Positions 22,753-32,002 of a stretch of DNA of 34,522 nucleotides are shown here, in pieces. The stretch spans positions 1 to 34,522 of the forward strand of contig NZ_NFIQ01000040.1 of assembly GCF_002159455.1 (NCBI RefSeq), given 5' to 3'. The stretch is from Flavonifractor sp. An306. GTDB taxonomy: Bacteria > Bacillota > Clostridia > Oscillospirales > Oscillospiraceae. The stretch's first letter is position 1; each line of letters begins with the position of its first letter. Both the position numbers and the translations under genes were made by a program. A model generated the notes under the pieces. The model saw only the letters and a program-made list of their open reading frames with translations. It was not told the origin of the DNA and made no database searches.

Positions 22753-23799
22753 TTATGGCGCTCCGGTGCAGGTAATGGCAACCTTCATGACGCCGTCCCT
22801 GTGAGATTCAAACAGACGGTATGCCTCTTCGATCTTTTCCAGGGGATAGGTATGGGTGAGCAGGGGAGTGGTATCCAGCCTGCCGGCGGCGATGTGAGCC
22901 AGGATCTCGCCGCAGCGGCACCCATCCACGCCTCCGGTTTTGAAGGTCAGATTTTTGCCGTACATCTCCGGCAGCGGAAGGATCTGCGGAGCGTCGTAAA
23001 GGGCCACTACTGTCACAATGGCATTGGGCCGGGCACATTCCCAGGCCATGCGGAAGGTATCGGGGCTGCCCGCTACCTCCAGCACCACATCCGCGCCGCC
23101 GTTGGCGCTGTGCGCAGCCACACAGGCGTGGAGCTGCTCCGGCGGTACGGCCAGCACCTGGGGGTGATGCCGCTGCACAAAGGCCAAGCGCTGTGGGTCA
23201 GACTCGCACACAATCACCTGCCGGGGATGATGCAGCAGGACGCATTGGAGGGTACAAAGACCTGTGGGACCCGCGCCCAGGATCAGCACAGTGTCCTCCG
23301 GTCCGATTTCGGAGATCTCCGCCGCCCAATAGCCGGTGGCCAGAATATCCCCCACAAACAGGGCCTGCCGATCAGATACACCGTCAGGGATAGGGGTCAG
23401 CCCCTGCTCGGCGAACGGAACCCGGACATATTCGGCCTGTCCGCCGTCGATCCGGCAGCCCAGCGCCCAGCCGCCGTCGGGATGGGTGCAGTTGTTGACC
23501 CAGCCGTGCCGGCAGAAAAAGCAGTCCCCGCAAAAGGTCTCCACATTGACGGCGACCCGGTCGCCGGGGCGCAGCGTCTGAACGTCCCGCCCCACGGCTT
23601 CCACCACGCCCACCATCTCATGGCCCACCGTGATCCCGGGAACTGCCCGGGGTACGGAGCCGTGCTTGATGTGCAGGTCGCTGGTGCAGATGCTGGCGAG
23701 GGTGACCCGCACCAGGGCATCGGTGGGCTCCCGCAGCGTGGGCTTGGGTTTCTCCAGCAGGGCAAATTGCCCTGGCGCCGTATACGTATAAGCCAGCAT
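22753..23799 (-). CDS. Zinc-dependent alcohol dehydrogenase (MDR family)
   Basis: 348 residues of the medium-chain dehydrogenase/reductase family. Catalytic zinc site: ICTSDLH and GHE (VGHEMVGVVEAVG). Structural zinc: the four cysteines in CGDCFFCRHGWVNNC. Rossmann motif: LILGAGPTGLCTLQ. It oxidises an alcohol or polyol with NAD(P); threonine-, butanediol- or sorbitol-dehydrogenase-like activity cannot be separated by eye. Last gene of a minus-strand run (nth, yaaA, DUF5655, adh) with 14 bases to the gene before it, though these genes share no obvious pathway. Confidence 0.93.
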   Translation of the reverse strand: MLAYTYTAPGQFALLEKPKPTLREPTDALVRVTLASICTSDLHIKHGSVPRAVPGITVGHEMVGVVEAVGRDVQTLRPGDRVAVNVETFCGDCFFCRHGWVNNCTHPDGGWALGCRIDGGQAEYVRVPFAEQGLTPIPDGVSDRQALFVGDILATGYWAAEISEIGPEDTVLILGAGPTGLCTLQCVLLHHPRQVIVCESDPQRLAFVQRHHPQVLAVPPEQLHACVAAHSANGGADVVLEVAGSPDTFRMAWECARPNAIVTVVALYDAPQILPLPEMYGKNLTFKTGGVDGCRCGEILAHIAAGRLDTTPLLTHTYPLEKIEEAYRLFESHRDGVMKVAITCTGAP

Positions 23800-23813
23800 A
23801 ACCTATGCTCCCT

Positions 23814-24209
23814 TCAACGTTTGTGCTCAGAAAAGGTCCAGGCCTCCTCCAGCCAGCCCAGCAGTTCCTCGTCCACGTCCTCCGGCCGGGCAACCACCAC
23901 ATGGTGGGTCCAGCGGTTGGGGTATGGCTCTGTGGCCACCGCAATGCGGGGGGAGGACAGGGGATACTCCAACCCAAAGGTGACCAGGAGACAGTGTTCC
24001 GGCCAATCCTTTTTCCGGCGGACAGGCAGGGCGGCGGCGGCGAACAGATGGCGGCCGTAAAAACTGATCTGGCTTTTTTGAACCTTGACCCGCCCATTGG
24101 GAAAGGCGGTGTCCATGGCGTGGAGCAGCGCTTCATAGAGAGCCAGCTCCAGGGGGCGGCCGGTAAAATAGAGCCCCAGGTCGGCCGCATAATAAGGCGA
24201 AGTTTCCAT
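23814..24209 (-). CDS. DUF5655-type protein
   Basis: 131 residues from ATG 24209, with AGGAGGGG upstream, one base after the yaaA stop. YFTGRPLELALYEALLHAMD, VKVQKSQISFY and LPVRRKKDWPE fit DUF5655 as I know it, a small domain found alone or attached to predicted transport or nuclease proteins. The C-terminus EELLGWLEEAWTFSEHKR is helical. No catalytic motif. Function unknown; tight spacing suggests it is translated with yaaA. A longer reading from 24296 overlaps yaaA and is rejected. Confidence 0.75.
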   Translation of the reverse strand: METSPYYAADLGLYFTGRPLELALYEALLHAMDTAFPNGRVKVQKSQISFYGRHLFAAAALPVRRKKDWPEHCLLVTFGLEYPLSSPRIAVATEPYPNRWTHHVVVARPEDVDEELLGWLEEAWTFSEHKR

Positions 24210-24210
24210 A

Positions 24211-24969
24211 TCAGTCCCCTCCTGTCTGTATCTGGAGGAATACAAACTCCGTCTGGGTGGAGTGGACGGGGGAGAAGCGGTAGCCCAGCTGGTCAAACTG
24301 GGTCAGCTGTTCCGGCTGCGTCACCTGATTTTCCGCCAGCCACCGGACCATTTGTCCCCGGGCCATTTTGCACAGGGTACCCTTTTCCACCACCCGCCCC
24401 TTTTCCTCCGAGCCAAAGACACAGGTGACCATAGGCAGGGTAGGGGGCAGGTGGGGAGCCACCGCGCGGCTGTACTCCTTGGAAGCCAGATTCAGCACCC
24501 ACCGGCACTCCCTGGTCAGGACGTCCGCCAGCTTGCTGCCCCAGAAGTCATAGAGATTCGGATGGCCGTCCACCGGCAGTTTGGCCTGCATTTCCAGCCG
24601 GTAGGGCCGCACCCCGTCAAAGGGCCGCAGCAGACCATAGAAGCCGGAGAGGATCCTCAGGTGTTCTCTGATGTAATCCAGCTGGCCGGCGGTAAAAACC
24701 CCTGGAGCCATGTAGCGGTACTGGATGCCCTCATAAGACAGAATGGCGGGGGTCAGACGGCTGCGAAGGTCCATGTCAGCCAGCCGCTCGATGTTGAGGG
24801 CGGCAATGACGTCGTTGCACTTCCACAGGGACTTCAGCTCCTTGGGCGGCATGGACTGCAGCAGCTGCTTCAGTCGCTCCGCCTCCGCCAGGAAGTGGGG
24901 AAGGCTCTCCGGGGCAAAGCCGTCCAGATCCTCCCGCATCTTTTTGGCGGGGGAAATCAGAATGCGCAT
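24211..24969 (-). CDS. yaaA: YaaA family peroxide-stress protein
   Basis: 252 residues from ATG 24969, beginning [11 protein letters not shown], the hallmark opening of YaaA (UPF0246, DUF328). Later family segments include [42 protein letters not shown] and [11 protein letters not shown]. In E. coli YaaA limits free iron and DNA damage during peroxide stress, and the fold has a DNA-binding helix-hairpin-helix. It starts seven bases after nth, a DNA repair gene, which fits. An upstream extension to 25071 lies inside nth and is out of character. Confidence 0.93.
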   Translation of the reverse strand: MRILISPAKKMREDLDGFAPESLPHFLAEAERLKQLLQSMPPKELKSLWKCNDVIAALNIERLADMDLRSRLTPAILSYEGIQYRYMAPGVFTAGQLDYIREHLRILSGFYGLLRPFDGVRPYRLEMQAKLPVDGHPNLYDFWGSKLADVLTRECRWVLNLASKEYSRAVAPHLPPTLPMVTCVFGSEEKGRVVEKGTLCKMARGQMVRWLAENQVTQPEQLTQFDQLGYRFSPVHSTQTEFVFLQIQTGGD

Positions 24970-24976
24970 GGCCGGC

Positions 24977-25624
24977 TCAAGCCTCCTGGGACTGGGTGAA
25001 GAGGGAGCACCAGGGGCGCAGGGTGCAGTTGGGGCAGTCAGGCTTGCGGGCCATACACACCGCCCGGCCATGGAGCACCATTCGGTGGCAGAAGTCGTTG
25101 GACTCCTCCGGAGGGAGCACCTGGCGGAGCTGCTGCTCCACCTTTACCGGGTCCTTGGTGCCGTCGGTCAGGCCCAGGCGGCCGGTGATCCGGATGCAGT
25201 GGGTGTCCGCCACCACCACGCCGGGCTTGTGGTACACGTCGCCCAGAATCAGATTGGCGGTTTTCCGACCCACGCCGGGCAGCTTCAGCAGCTCCTCCAT
25301 GGTATCGGGAACCTTGCCGTCGTATTGCTCCACCATCATCTTGGCCGCCGCCACGATATCTTTGGCCTTGGCGCGGAAAAAGCCGGTGGAGTGGATGTAG
25401 GTTTCCACCTCGCTGACGTCAGCCTCCGCCAGAGCTTCCAGGGTGGGATAACGGGCATAGAGGGCGGGGGTGACCATGTTGACCCGCTCGTCGGTGCATT
25501 GGGCCGCCAGACGAACCGCGAACAGCAATTCATAGGGCTTGGGATAGGGAAGGGAGCACAGTGCGTCGGGATAGAGCCGCTTGAGCTCCTCGATGATGGA
25601 CTGGATCTCCATCTTGGATTTCAT
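24977..25624 (-). CDS. nth: Endonuclease III
   Basis: 215 residues. This DNA glycosylase/AP lyase removes oxidised pyrimidines in base-excision repair. The helix-hairpin-helix [16 protein letters not shown] holds the catalytic lysine, VADTHCIRI the catalytic aspartate, and the C-terminal [17 protein letters not shown] binds the 4Fe-4S cluster (C-x6-C-x2-C-x5-C). Start ATG 25624 follows GAGGTGA. First gene of the minus-strand run and divergent from glyA, with 171 bases between. Confidence 0.96.
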   Translation of the reverse strand: MKSKMEIQSIIEELKRLYPDALCSLPYPKPYELLFAVRLAAQCTDERVNMVTPALYARYPTLEALAEADVSEVETYIHSTGFFRAKAKDIVAAAKMMVEQYDGKVPDTMEELLKLPGVGRKTANLILGDVYHKPGVVVADTHCIRITGRLGLTDGTKDPVKVEQQLRQVLPPEESNDFCHRMVLHGRAVCMARKPDCPNCTLRPWCSLFTQSQEA

Positions 25625-25694
25625 GCTATCACCTCGTTAGACAATATAACACACAATCAGGGAAAATACGAGGCTGTTTTTCCTCAGGTGACAA

Positions 25695-25723
25695 TTGTTT
25701 TTTCTGTGCAGAACAGGTATAAT
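25695..25723 (+). promoter_or_regulatory. Promoter of glyA
   Basis: TTGTTT (25695-25700), 17-base spacer, TATAAT (25718-25723). Transcript start near 25730, leader about 65 bases. Confidence 0.75.
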
Positions 25724-25795
25724 AAACTAAATCGCAAAAGGATCCTCGGCACAGGAAGGGTCCGGGCGGAGAAAAGGGAAAGGTGGCGACAGAAC

Positions 25796-27037
25796 TTGGT
25801 CAAGGATATCATGGCATTTCTGGCGGAGCATGACCCCGAGGTGGGGGCCGCAGTTCAGGCGGAGTATGACCGTCAGCGCCGGAATATTGAGCTGATTGCC
25901 TCGGAAAACTTTGTCAACCAGGCGGTGCTGGCGGCGGCGGCCACGGTGCTCACCAACAAATACGCTGAGGGTTACCCCGGAAAGCGGTATTACGGCGGGT
26001 GCCAGTATGTGGACGTGGTAGAGGACATCGCCCGCAAGCGGGCCTGCCAGCTGTTCGGCGCGGAGCACGCCAATGTACAGCCCCACTGCGGCGCCAATGC
26101 CAACTATGCGGTATATCAGGCGCTGTGCGAGCTGGGGGACACCGTGCTGGGTATGGACCTGGCCAACGGCGGACACCTGACCCACGGCTCTCCGGTGAAT
26201 TTTTCCGGCAAGCACTATAATATCGTACCCTATGGCGTCAATGACCAGGGGTACATCGACTATGACCAGGTGCGGGACCTGGCCAAAAAGCATAAGCCCA
26301 AGATGATCTTGGCGGGCGCCTCCGCCTATCCCCGGACCATCGACTTCAAGACCTTTGCGGATATTGCCCATGAGGTGGGGGCCTATCTCTTTGTGGATAT
26401 GGCCCACATTGCCGGTCTGGTGGCTGTGGGGCTCCATCCCAATCCGGTGCCCTATGCCGATGTGGTGACCACCACCACCCACAAGACCCTCCGCGGTCCC
26501 CGGGGCGGCATGATCCTGTGCAAGGAGGCGGTGGCCAAGAAAATCGACTCCGCCATCTTCCCCGGCAGCCAGGGCGGCCCTCTGGAGCACATCATCGCTG
26601 CCAAGGCGGTGGCCTTCGGGGATGCGCTGAAGCCGGAGTTCAAGGCGTATCAGCAGCAGATCCTCAACAACGCCGCGGCGCTGGCCAAAGCGCTGATGGC
26701 CGAGGGCTTTGATCTGGTCAGTGGCGGCACCGACAACCACATGATGCTGGTGGATCTGCGCCCCGCCAAGCTCACCGGCAAGGAGATGGAGAAGCGTCTG
26801 GACGAGGTGAATATCACCGTCAACAAGAACGCCATCCCCAACGACCCCGAGAAGCCCTTCGTCACCTCCGGAATCCGGGTGGGTACCCCCGCCGCCACCA
26901 CCAGGGGCTTCAAGGAGGAGGATATGCAGGCCATTGCCCGGATCATGTGGCAGACCGCTACCGATTTCGAGGGCAAGCAGGACGACCTGCGTGCCCAGGT
27001 GGCCCAGCTCACCGCCAAATATCCCCTGTACGAGTAA
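25796..27037 (+). CDS. glyA: Serine hydroxymethyltransferase
   Basis: 413 residues from TTG 25796. It interconverts serine and glycine with tetrahydrofolate, feeding one-carbon metabolism. Signatures: [31 protein letters not shown], and the PLP site [14 protein letters not shown] with the Schiff-base lysine at 230, the position expected for the family. The TTG has AAAGGTGG upstream and gives the usual length; ATG 25811 (AAGGA five bases before) is the alternative, five residues shorter. The frame stays open far upstream across nth and yaaA, but that is antisense reading and lies before the promoter. Confidence 0.95.
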   Translation: MVKDIMAFLAEHDPEVGAAVQAEYDRQRRNIELIASENFVNQAVLAAAATVLTNKYAEGYPGKRYYGGCQYVDVVEDIARKRACQLFGAEHANVQPHCGANANYAVYQALCELGDTVLGMDLANGGHLTHGSPVNFSGKHYNIVPYGVNDQGYIDYDQVRDLAKKHKPKMILAGASAYPRTIDFKTFADIAHEVGAYLFVDMAHIAGLVAVGLHPNPVPYADVVTTTTHKTLRGPRGGMILCKEAVAKKIDSAIFPGSQGGPLEHIIAAKAVAFGDALKPEFKAYQQQILNNAAALAKALMAEGFDLVSGGTDNHMMLVDLRPAKLTGKEMEKRLDEVNITVNKNAIPNDPEKPFVTSGIRVGTPAATTRGFKEEDMQAIARIMWQTATDFEGKQDDLRAQVAQLTAKYPLYE

Positions 27038-27044
27038 GCGTTCA

Positions 27045-27078
27045 GCCGGCGCCTGGTTTTCCGGGCGTCGGCTTTTTT
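27045..27078 (+). terminator. glyA terminator
   Basis: 12-bp stem (27045-27056 with 27061-27072, two G-U), TTTT loop, six T. Confidence 0.9.
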
Positions 27079-27101
27079 ATCTGCACTATGCAGCCAGCTA
27101 A

Positions 27102-27130
27102 TTGTATTTACCTTCCAGGTACGGTACATT
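27102..27130 (+). promoter_or_regulatory. Possible promoter of the SLH protein gene
   Basis: TTGTAT (27102-27107), 17-base spacer, TACATT (27125-27130), 35 bases before the start codon and directly after the glyA terminator. Confidence 0.5.
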
Positions 27131-27164
27131 TAAGGTATCTTAACTGATAGGGAGGACTGAGATC

Positions 27165-28796
27165 ATGCGGAAGTACAAAAAGAGGCTGCTGTCTCTGGTG
27201 CTGGCCATAGTTCTGTGTCTGGGCCTGCTCCCGGGAACGGCATTGGCGGAAGATGTGGACCTGTCCGGCATGGGCGACAAGTTTGCTCAGGACACCGAAG
27301 AGGCGGTCACGTGGCCCATCTACCAGGACATGAAGAACTGGAACCTTCTGACCAACGATGAGGGCCGGAAGTACTTTCAGGACGGCGGATGGGACTATGT
27401 CCTCTATCCCGAGTTCTACGATGATGTGTTCCTGCACGGTACCCTGAAGGACCCTTATGACACCGGCGTGGATATTCCCAAAGGCGCCACAGAGGTGTAC
27501 GCGGACTATTACTGGATGCTTACCCAGTATCTTGATGCGCGGATCAACCTGGTGGATAATTCTGATGACGTAGCAACCGTTTTTGACTACCTGACCATGC
27601 CCTTCCGGTACTATCTGGCCACCTCCGGCTATGCCAAGCGGGTATATACTGATGAATACGGCCAGGAGGAGGCTATGTATTCCAAGGGGGACGACCACTT
27701 TATCATCCTCTCCCACCAGAAGGCCCAGAAGGTGAGAAACGAGAGCGGCGTGGTCTATGTGGTCCACTTCAAGAGCGAGCTGCCGGAGGCCGCCACCACC
27801 CACACCTTCAGCGGGGAGAAACCCTCCTCCTGGGCCCAGAACCAGGTGGGATTGGCTATCCAGGCCGGCATTGTACCCCAGTCCCTCCAGTCCCGCTACA
27901 CCGACACCGCCACCCGGGCCGATTTCTGCGCACTGGTGGTGACGCTGCTGGAGAAATATCTGGGGATGACCCTTCCCGCCGAGGAGACCTTCAGCGACAC
28001 AGACGACATCAATGTGCGAAAGGCGGCTACCATAGGCATCGTCCAGGGGACGGGTAATGGCACGTTTAATCCCGACGCTCCTCTGACCCGGGAACAGGCC
28101 GCTACCATGTTGGAGCGGGCTTACCGGGCTTCCCTGCGCTACCTCCAGGGAGGCGGCACCAGCACCTTTGCCGACTCGGCAAGCGTTTCCTCCTGGGCTG
28201 CTGACGCTGTGGCCAAGATGGAGAATAGCGGCATTATGACCGGTGTGGGCAGCAACCAGTTCAAGCCACAGGATCCATACAGCCGGGAGCAGAGCATCAT
28301 CACCATGCTGCGGCTGGACCGTCTGATGAATCCCACGGAAGGCAAGCCCAATTTCCCGGAGCCGGCGCCTACCGAAGTGGATGCCATGAGCCTGGCTGAG
28401 ATCAGCCTGGACTATATCTACCGCCGTCTGAAGGTGCCCAGCAGTATGGACGTGATCTCCATTCGCCATGGCTATTATGACCGCTCCGGCCAGTCTGATG
28501 CCATCTTCAGCACCCGGGACGAGTATTATGCGGTGAGCATTATGCTCAGTGCCATGAACTCCCTGGGTGCCATGAACACCGATACCTACGTGTTCCTGTT
28601 TAACCTGACCACCGGTGAAACTCAATACGACCTGATCCACAAGGCAGAGGACAACATTGACTATGCCTGGGGCTCGGCCAAACTTAACTGGATGGATATA
28701 CTGAATGAGGCCCTGCAGCTGGGCGGCGGCGGCAGCCTGGAGGGCTTTACCCGTGAAGAGGTGGACAGGATCGTTCAGCAAGTCGTGGAAAAGTAA
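27165..28796 (+). CDS. Secreted S-layer homology (SLH) domain protein
   Basis: 543 residues. Signal peptide at 1-28 (basic KYKKR, hydrophobic core, cleavage after TALA). Residues 30-205 form an aromatic-rich domain I do not recognise. Then three SLH repeats follow: SWAQNQVGLAIQAGIVP to about 265, TFSDTDDINVRKAATIGIVQG with GTGNGTFNPDAPLTREQAATML, and TFADSASVSSWAADAVAKM with FKPQDPYSREQSI. A C-terminal region of about 130 residues is again unassigned. SLH domains bind pyruvylated secondary wall polymer, so the protein is displayed on the cell wall. Start ATG 27165 with GGGAGG. Single gene between glyA and rarA. Confidence 0.92.
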   Translation: MRKYKKRLLSLVLAIVLCLGLLPGTALAEDVDLSGMGDKFAQDTEEAVTWPIYQDMKNWNLLTNDEGRKYFQDGGWDYVLYPEFYDDVFLHGTLKDPYDTGVDIPKGATEVYADYYWMLTQYLDARINLVDNSDDVATVFDYLTMPFRYYLATSGYAKRVYTDEYGQEEAMYSKGDDHFIILSHQKAQKVRNESGVVYVVHFKSELPEAATTHTFSGEKPSSWAQNQVGLAIQAGIVPQSLQSRYTDTATRADFCALVVTLLEKYLGMTLPAEETFSDTDDINVRKAATIGIVQGTGNGTFNPDAPLTREQAATMLERAYRASLRYLQGGGTSTFADSASVSSWAADAVAKMENSGIMTGVGSNQFKPQDPYSREQSIITMLRLDRLMNPTEGKPNFPEPAPTEVDAMSLAEISLDYIYRRLKVPSSMDVISIRHGYYDRSGQSDAIFSTRDEYYAVSIMLSAMNSLGAMNTDTYVFLFNLTTGETQYDLIHKAEDNIDYAWGSAKLNWMDILNEALQLGGGGSLEGFTREEVDRIVQQVVEK

Positions 28797-28817
28797 CCAA
28801 CTGAGACTGGAATCTCT

Positions 28818-28846
28818 TTGACGGACACTCGAACGTGTGTTAGAAT
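28818..28846 (+). promoter_or_regulatory. Promoter of rarA
   Basis: TTGACG (28818-28823), 17-base spacer, TAGAAT (28841-28846). Confidence 0.7.
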
Positions 28847-28873
28847 GGAGCGGAAGAAATTCCGCTCCATTCT
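28842..28873 (+). terminator. Perfect hairpin between the SLH gene and rarA
   Basis: AGAATGGAGCGGAA pairs with TTCCGCTCCATTCT around GAAA, then GTTTG. It overlaps the -10 of the rarA promoter. It may end the SLH transcript although the T run is poor. Confidence 0.5.
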
Positions 28874-28896
28874 GTTTGATAAGGGAGGTCTTTCCC

Positions 28897-30165
28897 ATGA
28901 CATACCGGCCGCTGGCAGATGAGATCCGCCCGCAGACTCTGGACGAGGTGGTGGGACAGCAGCACATTTTGGGAGAAAACGGCCTGCTCCGGCGAATCAT
29001 CCAGGGGGGCAATATCCCCAATCTGGTGTTCTACGGCCCTTCCGGCACCGGCAAGACCACGGTGGCAAACCTCATTGCCAAGCGCACCCACCGGCCGCTC
29101 CACCGGCTCAACGCCACCACAGCCTCCATCTCCGATATCAAGGAAATCATCGGGGAGATCGGTACCATGCTGGCCCCCGACGGGGTGTTGCTCTATCTGG
29201 ACGAGATCCAGTACTTTAATAAAAAGCAGCAGCAGTCCCTGTTGGAGTTTATGGAAAATGGGAAAATCACCCTGATTGCCTCCACCACGGAAAACCCCTA
29301 TTTTTACGTGTACAACGCGGTGCTCAGCCGGTCTACAGTATTTGAGTTCAAGCCTCTGTCCGCCGCTGACGTGCTGCCTGCCATAGAGCGGGGGATCCGG
29401 CTCATGGGGGAGCGGTTGGAGGGGGAGGTGGTGTGTGAGGACGGCGTGCAGACGCACATTGCCGCCGCCTGCGGCGGAGATGTGCGCAAGGCTATGAACG
29501 CCGTTGAGCTGCTGCTCAACTCCGCCAAAAGGGAGCAAGGGAAACTGCTTGTCACCTTGGCTGATGCCCAGACGGTGGCCCAGCGTTCCGCCATGCGCTA
29601 TGACCGGGAGGGGGACGACCATTTTGACATCGCCTCTGCACTGATGAAGTCCCTCCGGGGTTCCGATCCGGATGCCGCCCTCCACTATCTGGCCCGGCTG
29701 CTGGAGGCGGGGGACCTGATCACCGCCATCCGGCGGCTGCTGTGCTCCGCCAGCGAGGACGTGGGCATGGCCTATCCCCAGGCCGCCTTGATTGTCAAGG
29801 CCTGCGTGGATAACGCCCTCCAACTGGGCCTGCCGGAGGCGCGGCTCCCCCTGGCCCAGGCGGCGGTCCTGCTGGCCACCGCGCCCAAGTCCAACTCGGT
29901 GTATCGGGGCATCGCCGCCGCGCAGGCCGATGTGCGGGCCGGCAAGACGGGGGATTATCCCCGGCATCTGCAGAATGTCCACGCCGATTCGGCGGGCATG
30001 GAGCGTGAGCAGGGGTATCTCTATCCCCATGATTTCCCAAACCATTGGGTAAAGCAGCAATACTTGCCGGACATACTGGCAGGCACCCAGTATTATATCT
30101 ATGGAGAGAACAAGACGGAGCAGGCGGCCAGGCGGTATTGGGAGGAGATCAAGGGCAGAGAATAG
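28897..30165 (+). CDS. rarA: Replication-associated recombination protein A (MgsA/WRNIP1-type AAA+ ATPase)
   Basis: 422 residues from ATG 28897, preceded by AAGGGAGG. N-terminal [20 protein letters not shown], Walker [10 protein letters not shown] (47-55), Walker B LLYLDEI followed by QYFNKKQQQ, sensor 1 [10 protein letters not shown], and the C-terminal tetramer domain with DVGMAYPQA and KSNSVYRGI. RarA acts at stalled replication forks with SSB and the clamp system. The family usually reads DEIHRFNK in Walker B; here it is DEIQYFNK, a conservative difference. A longer reading from 28837 would pass through the hairpin and is unlikely. Confidence 0.95.
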   Translation: MTYRPLADEIRPQTLDEVVGQQHILGENGLLRRIIQGGNIPNLVFYGPSGTGKTTVANLIAKRTHRPLHRLNATTASISDIKEIIGEIGTMLAPDGVLLYLDEIQYFNKKQQQSLLEFMENGKITLIASTTENPYFYVYNAVLSRSTVFEFKPLSAADVLPAIERGIRLMGERLEGEVVCEDGVQTHIAAACGGDVRKAMNAVELLLNSAKREQGKLLVTLADAQTVAQRSAMRYDREGDDHFDIASALMKSLRGSDPDAALHYLARLLEAGDLITAIRRLLCSASEDVGMAYPQAALIVKACVDNALQLGLPEARLPLAQAAVLLATAPKSNSVYRGIAAAQADVRAGKTGDYPRHLQNVHADSAGMEREQGYLYPHDFPNHWVKQQYLPDILAGTQYYIYGENKTEQAARRYWEEIKGRE

Positions 30166-30173
30166 GGATAATG

Positions 30174-30208
30174 TCCAGGGCGGTTTTCCAAAACCGCCCT
30201 GGATTTTT
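30174..30208 (+). terminator. rarA terminator
   Basis: 14-bp perfect stem (30174-30187 with 30190-30203), very tight loop, five T. Confidence 0.9.
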
Positions 30209-30293
30209 GTCAATGTGCTCCAGAAAGGAATAGAGAAAGGCCCGTCCGCATATAGATAGTCCGAAACGCCTTACAGAAGGGAAGGACACCGCT

Positions 30294-31286
30294 ATGGGGA
30301 CGGCCAATCGAGTATGGGAGCAGGAGAGGAAACGGCAGCGCAGACCGGCGGCGCATCGGCGCACCGCAGGCGGACGCCATACGGACAGAGCGGTTCTGGG
30401 CCCTGCGGAAAAGCGGCGGCTGATGCAGCTGGTTGTATGCCTGGCATTGTTTTTTGCGGTGTTTTTTGGCAAGGGAATCTTTCCGGAGCGTATGTCTGAA
30501 CTTCGGGTGCAGCTTCTTTCCGCCATCCGGCAGGACACCGATTTTCAGGCCGCATTTTCCGCACTGGGTCAGGCTGTGTCGGAAGGAGAGCCGGTGACGG
30601 AGGCTCTGGGAATCCTCTGGGGGGATGGCCTGGAGGAGAGCGGAGACAGCTTTTATGATCAGCAGGCGGCGATTCTGTGCGGGCTGCAGCCGTCTCAGGA
30701 GGAGCTGTGGACGGCTGCGCTCACAATGGTGGCCGGAACCCCCCAGCCCAAAGAGCCGGAACCCACATCCTCGCCGGAGGCGGAGCCCGAGCCAACGCCG
30801 GAGCCGGTTCCCGCCGTGGAGCATATGGCATATGACGGCCCCGCGCTGCCCGATAACGCGACGATGGATAAGTACAACCTGAGCGCCCTGGGGGTTGGCG
30901 AGACCGTGACGCCGGCGTTGGGCTGGGTATCCTCTGACTTCGGCTGGCGGGAGCATCCGGTGGACGGCGGCGAGAAATTCCACAACGGCGTGGATCTGGC
31001 GGTCAATACCGGCACCGATGTGCTGGCCTTTGCGGAGGGCACGGTGGACTATATTGGAGACAGCCCTGTGTATGGCCTGTATCTCCAGCTCAGCCACGCC
31101 GGCGGGCTGAAATCCTTCTATTGCCACTGTGACAAGCTGTGCGTACAGCAGGGGCAGAGCGTGGCGGCGGGGGAGAAGGTGGCCGAGTCAGGGGCCACCG
31201 GCAACGCAACCGGTCCCCACCTCCACTTTGAATTGAAGCTGAACGGCACCCTGCTCAACCCGCTCTACTATATCGAGACCCAGTGA
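30294..31286 (+). CDS. SpoIVFA-like membrane protein with intact M23 peptidase domain
   Basis: 330 residues. A basic cytoplasmic tail (1-42) precedes one membrane span (about 43-62), then a spacer with a proline/glutamate-rich stretch (PEPTSSPEAEPEPTPEP), and a C-terminal LytM/M23 domain: SDFGWREHPV, FHNGVDLAV (H230, D234) and HLHFEL (H309, H311). In Bacillus SpoIVFA is a regulator of SpoIVFB with a degenerate M23 fold. The four-base overlap with a SpoIVFB-type protease gene argues for the same role, in pro-sigma-K processing during sporulation. Here the zinc-binding residues look complete, so peptidoglycan endopeptidase activity is also possible. Confidence 0.85.
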   Translation: MGTANRVWEQERKRQRRPAAHRRTAGGRHTDRAVLGPAEKRRLMQLVVCLALFFAVFFGKGIFPERMSELRVQLLSAIRQDTDFQAAFSALGQAVSEGEPVTEALGILWGDGLEESGDSFYDQQAAILCGLQPSQEELWTAALTMVAGTPQPKEPEPTSSPEAEPEPTPEPVPAVEHMAYDGPALPDNATMDKYNLSALGVGETVTPALGWVSSDFGWREHPVDGGEKFHNGVDLAVNTGTDVLAFAEGTVDYIGDSPVYGLYLQLSHAGGLKSFYCHCDKLCVQQGQSVAAGEKVAESGATGNATGPHLHFELKLNGTLLNPLYYIETQ

Positions 31287-31918
31287 CCATGCTGCGATGG
31301 AAACGGGTGGAGGTGAGCAGCGGTGCGCTGCTGCTGTGGACGGCGCTCTACTATTTTGACGAGCAGGGGCTGCTGCCCCTCTGCCTGCTGGCCTGTATCT
31401 TCCATGAGCTGGGGCATTACCTGGCGATCCTGGCCCTGGGCGGACAGGTGACTCTGCTGCGGATCACCTGTGTGGGGGCGGAGATGCGCCTATCCAGCCG
31501 CCGAAAGCTGGGATGGCTGGAGCAGATATTGGCCGCGCTGGCCGGTCCGCTGGTCAATCTGGCGGTTGGACTTGCGGCGGTCCGCCTGCGGGGCCCGGCA
31601 GGGTGGTGTTTTGGCGGCATCAATTTCGCCCTGGCGGCCTTCAATCTGCTGCCCGCCGGCTGCCTGGACGGCGGAAGGGCGGTGGGGTTTCTGCTGCTGC
31701 CTATACTTGGTCGGGAGGGGGCGGACCGCATTTTGCGGATATTGGCGGGGGCCTTGGCCGCCGGACTGCTGCTTGGCGCTCTGCTCCTGCTGCGGGCGGG
31801 CAGCTGGAATCTGACCCTGTGGCTGCTGGCGCTCTGGCTGCTGACAGAAAGCGTCTGGGGAGGAAAAAAGGACTTGCAATCCAGGCGGCGCTATGGTAAA
31901 ATACTACGGACTCAATAA
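31283..31918 (+). CDS. SpoIVFB-type M50 intramembrane metalloprotease
   Basis: 211 residues, five or six spans. Zinc motif HELGH (41-45) and the second motif NLLPAGCLDGG (N121 to D129) are both intact, the signature of site-2-type proteases. SpoIVFB in the mother-cell membrane around the forespore cuts pro-sigma-K. The gene overlaps the preceding M23/SpoIVFA-like gene by four bases (GTGA), so GTG 31283 is taken as start; ATG 31289 is possible. No CBS domain is attached, unlike some clostridial members. The pair indicates a spore former or a descendant of one. The rplS promoter lies inside its 3' end. Confidence 0.88.
   Translation: MTMLRWKRVEVSSGALLLWTALYYFDEQGLLPLCLLACIFHELGHYLAILALGGQVTLLRITCVGAEMRLSSRRKLGWLEQILAALAGPLVNLAVGLAAVRLRGPAGWCFGGINFALAAFNLLPAGCLDGGRAVGFLLLPILGREGADRILRILAGALAAGLLLGALLLLRAGSWNLTLWLLALWLLTESVWGGKKDLQSRRRYGKILRTQ
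31874..31902 (+). promoter_or_regulatory. Promoter of rplS
   Basis: TTGCAA (31874-31879), 17-base spacer, TAAAAT (31897-31902), inside the end of the M50 protease gene. Confidence 0.75.
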
Positions 31919-31931
31919 AGGGCGGTCCTCT

Positions 31932-31972
31932 GCGGCTGCCGTTCCATTTGGGAGAACGGCGGAGTCAGCCGG
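31932..31972 (+). promoter_or_regulatory. Structured leader of rplS, possible L19 autoregulation site
   Basis: GCCGTTC (31938-31944) pairs with GAACGGC (31954-31960), and an outer CGGCT/AGCCG pairing extends it. The leader is about 95 bases. Firmicute rplS genes often carry an L19-binding leader; I cannot confirm the consensus by eye. Confidence 0.35.
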
Positions 31973-32002
31973 CACGAACGCCTATAATTAGGAGGAAGTA
32001 AA

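Noticed and set aside
22648-24060. Plus-strand reading opposite the alcohol dehydrogenase
   Set aside because: Antisense shadow of a gene with intact zinc and Rossmann motifs.
24743-25795. Very long upstream extension of glyA
   Set aside because: The open frame crosses yaaA and nth in antisense and lies before the glyA promoter. The GlyA family starts near 25796.
27108-29021. Minus-strand reading of 637 codons opposite the SLH gene
   Set aside because: Antisense of codon-biased sequence; crosses a terminator and two promoters of the plus strand.
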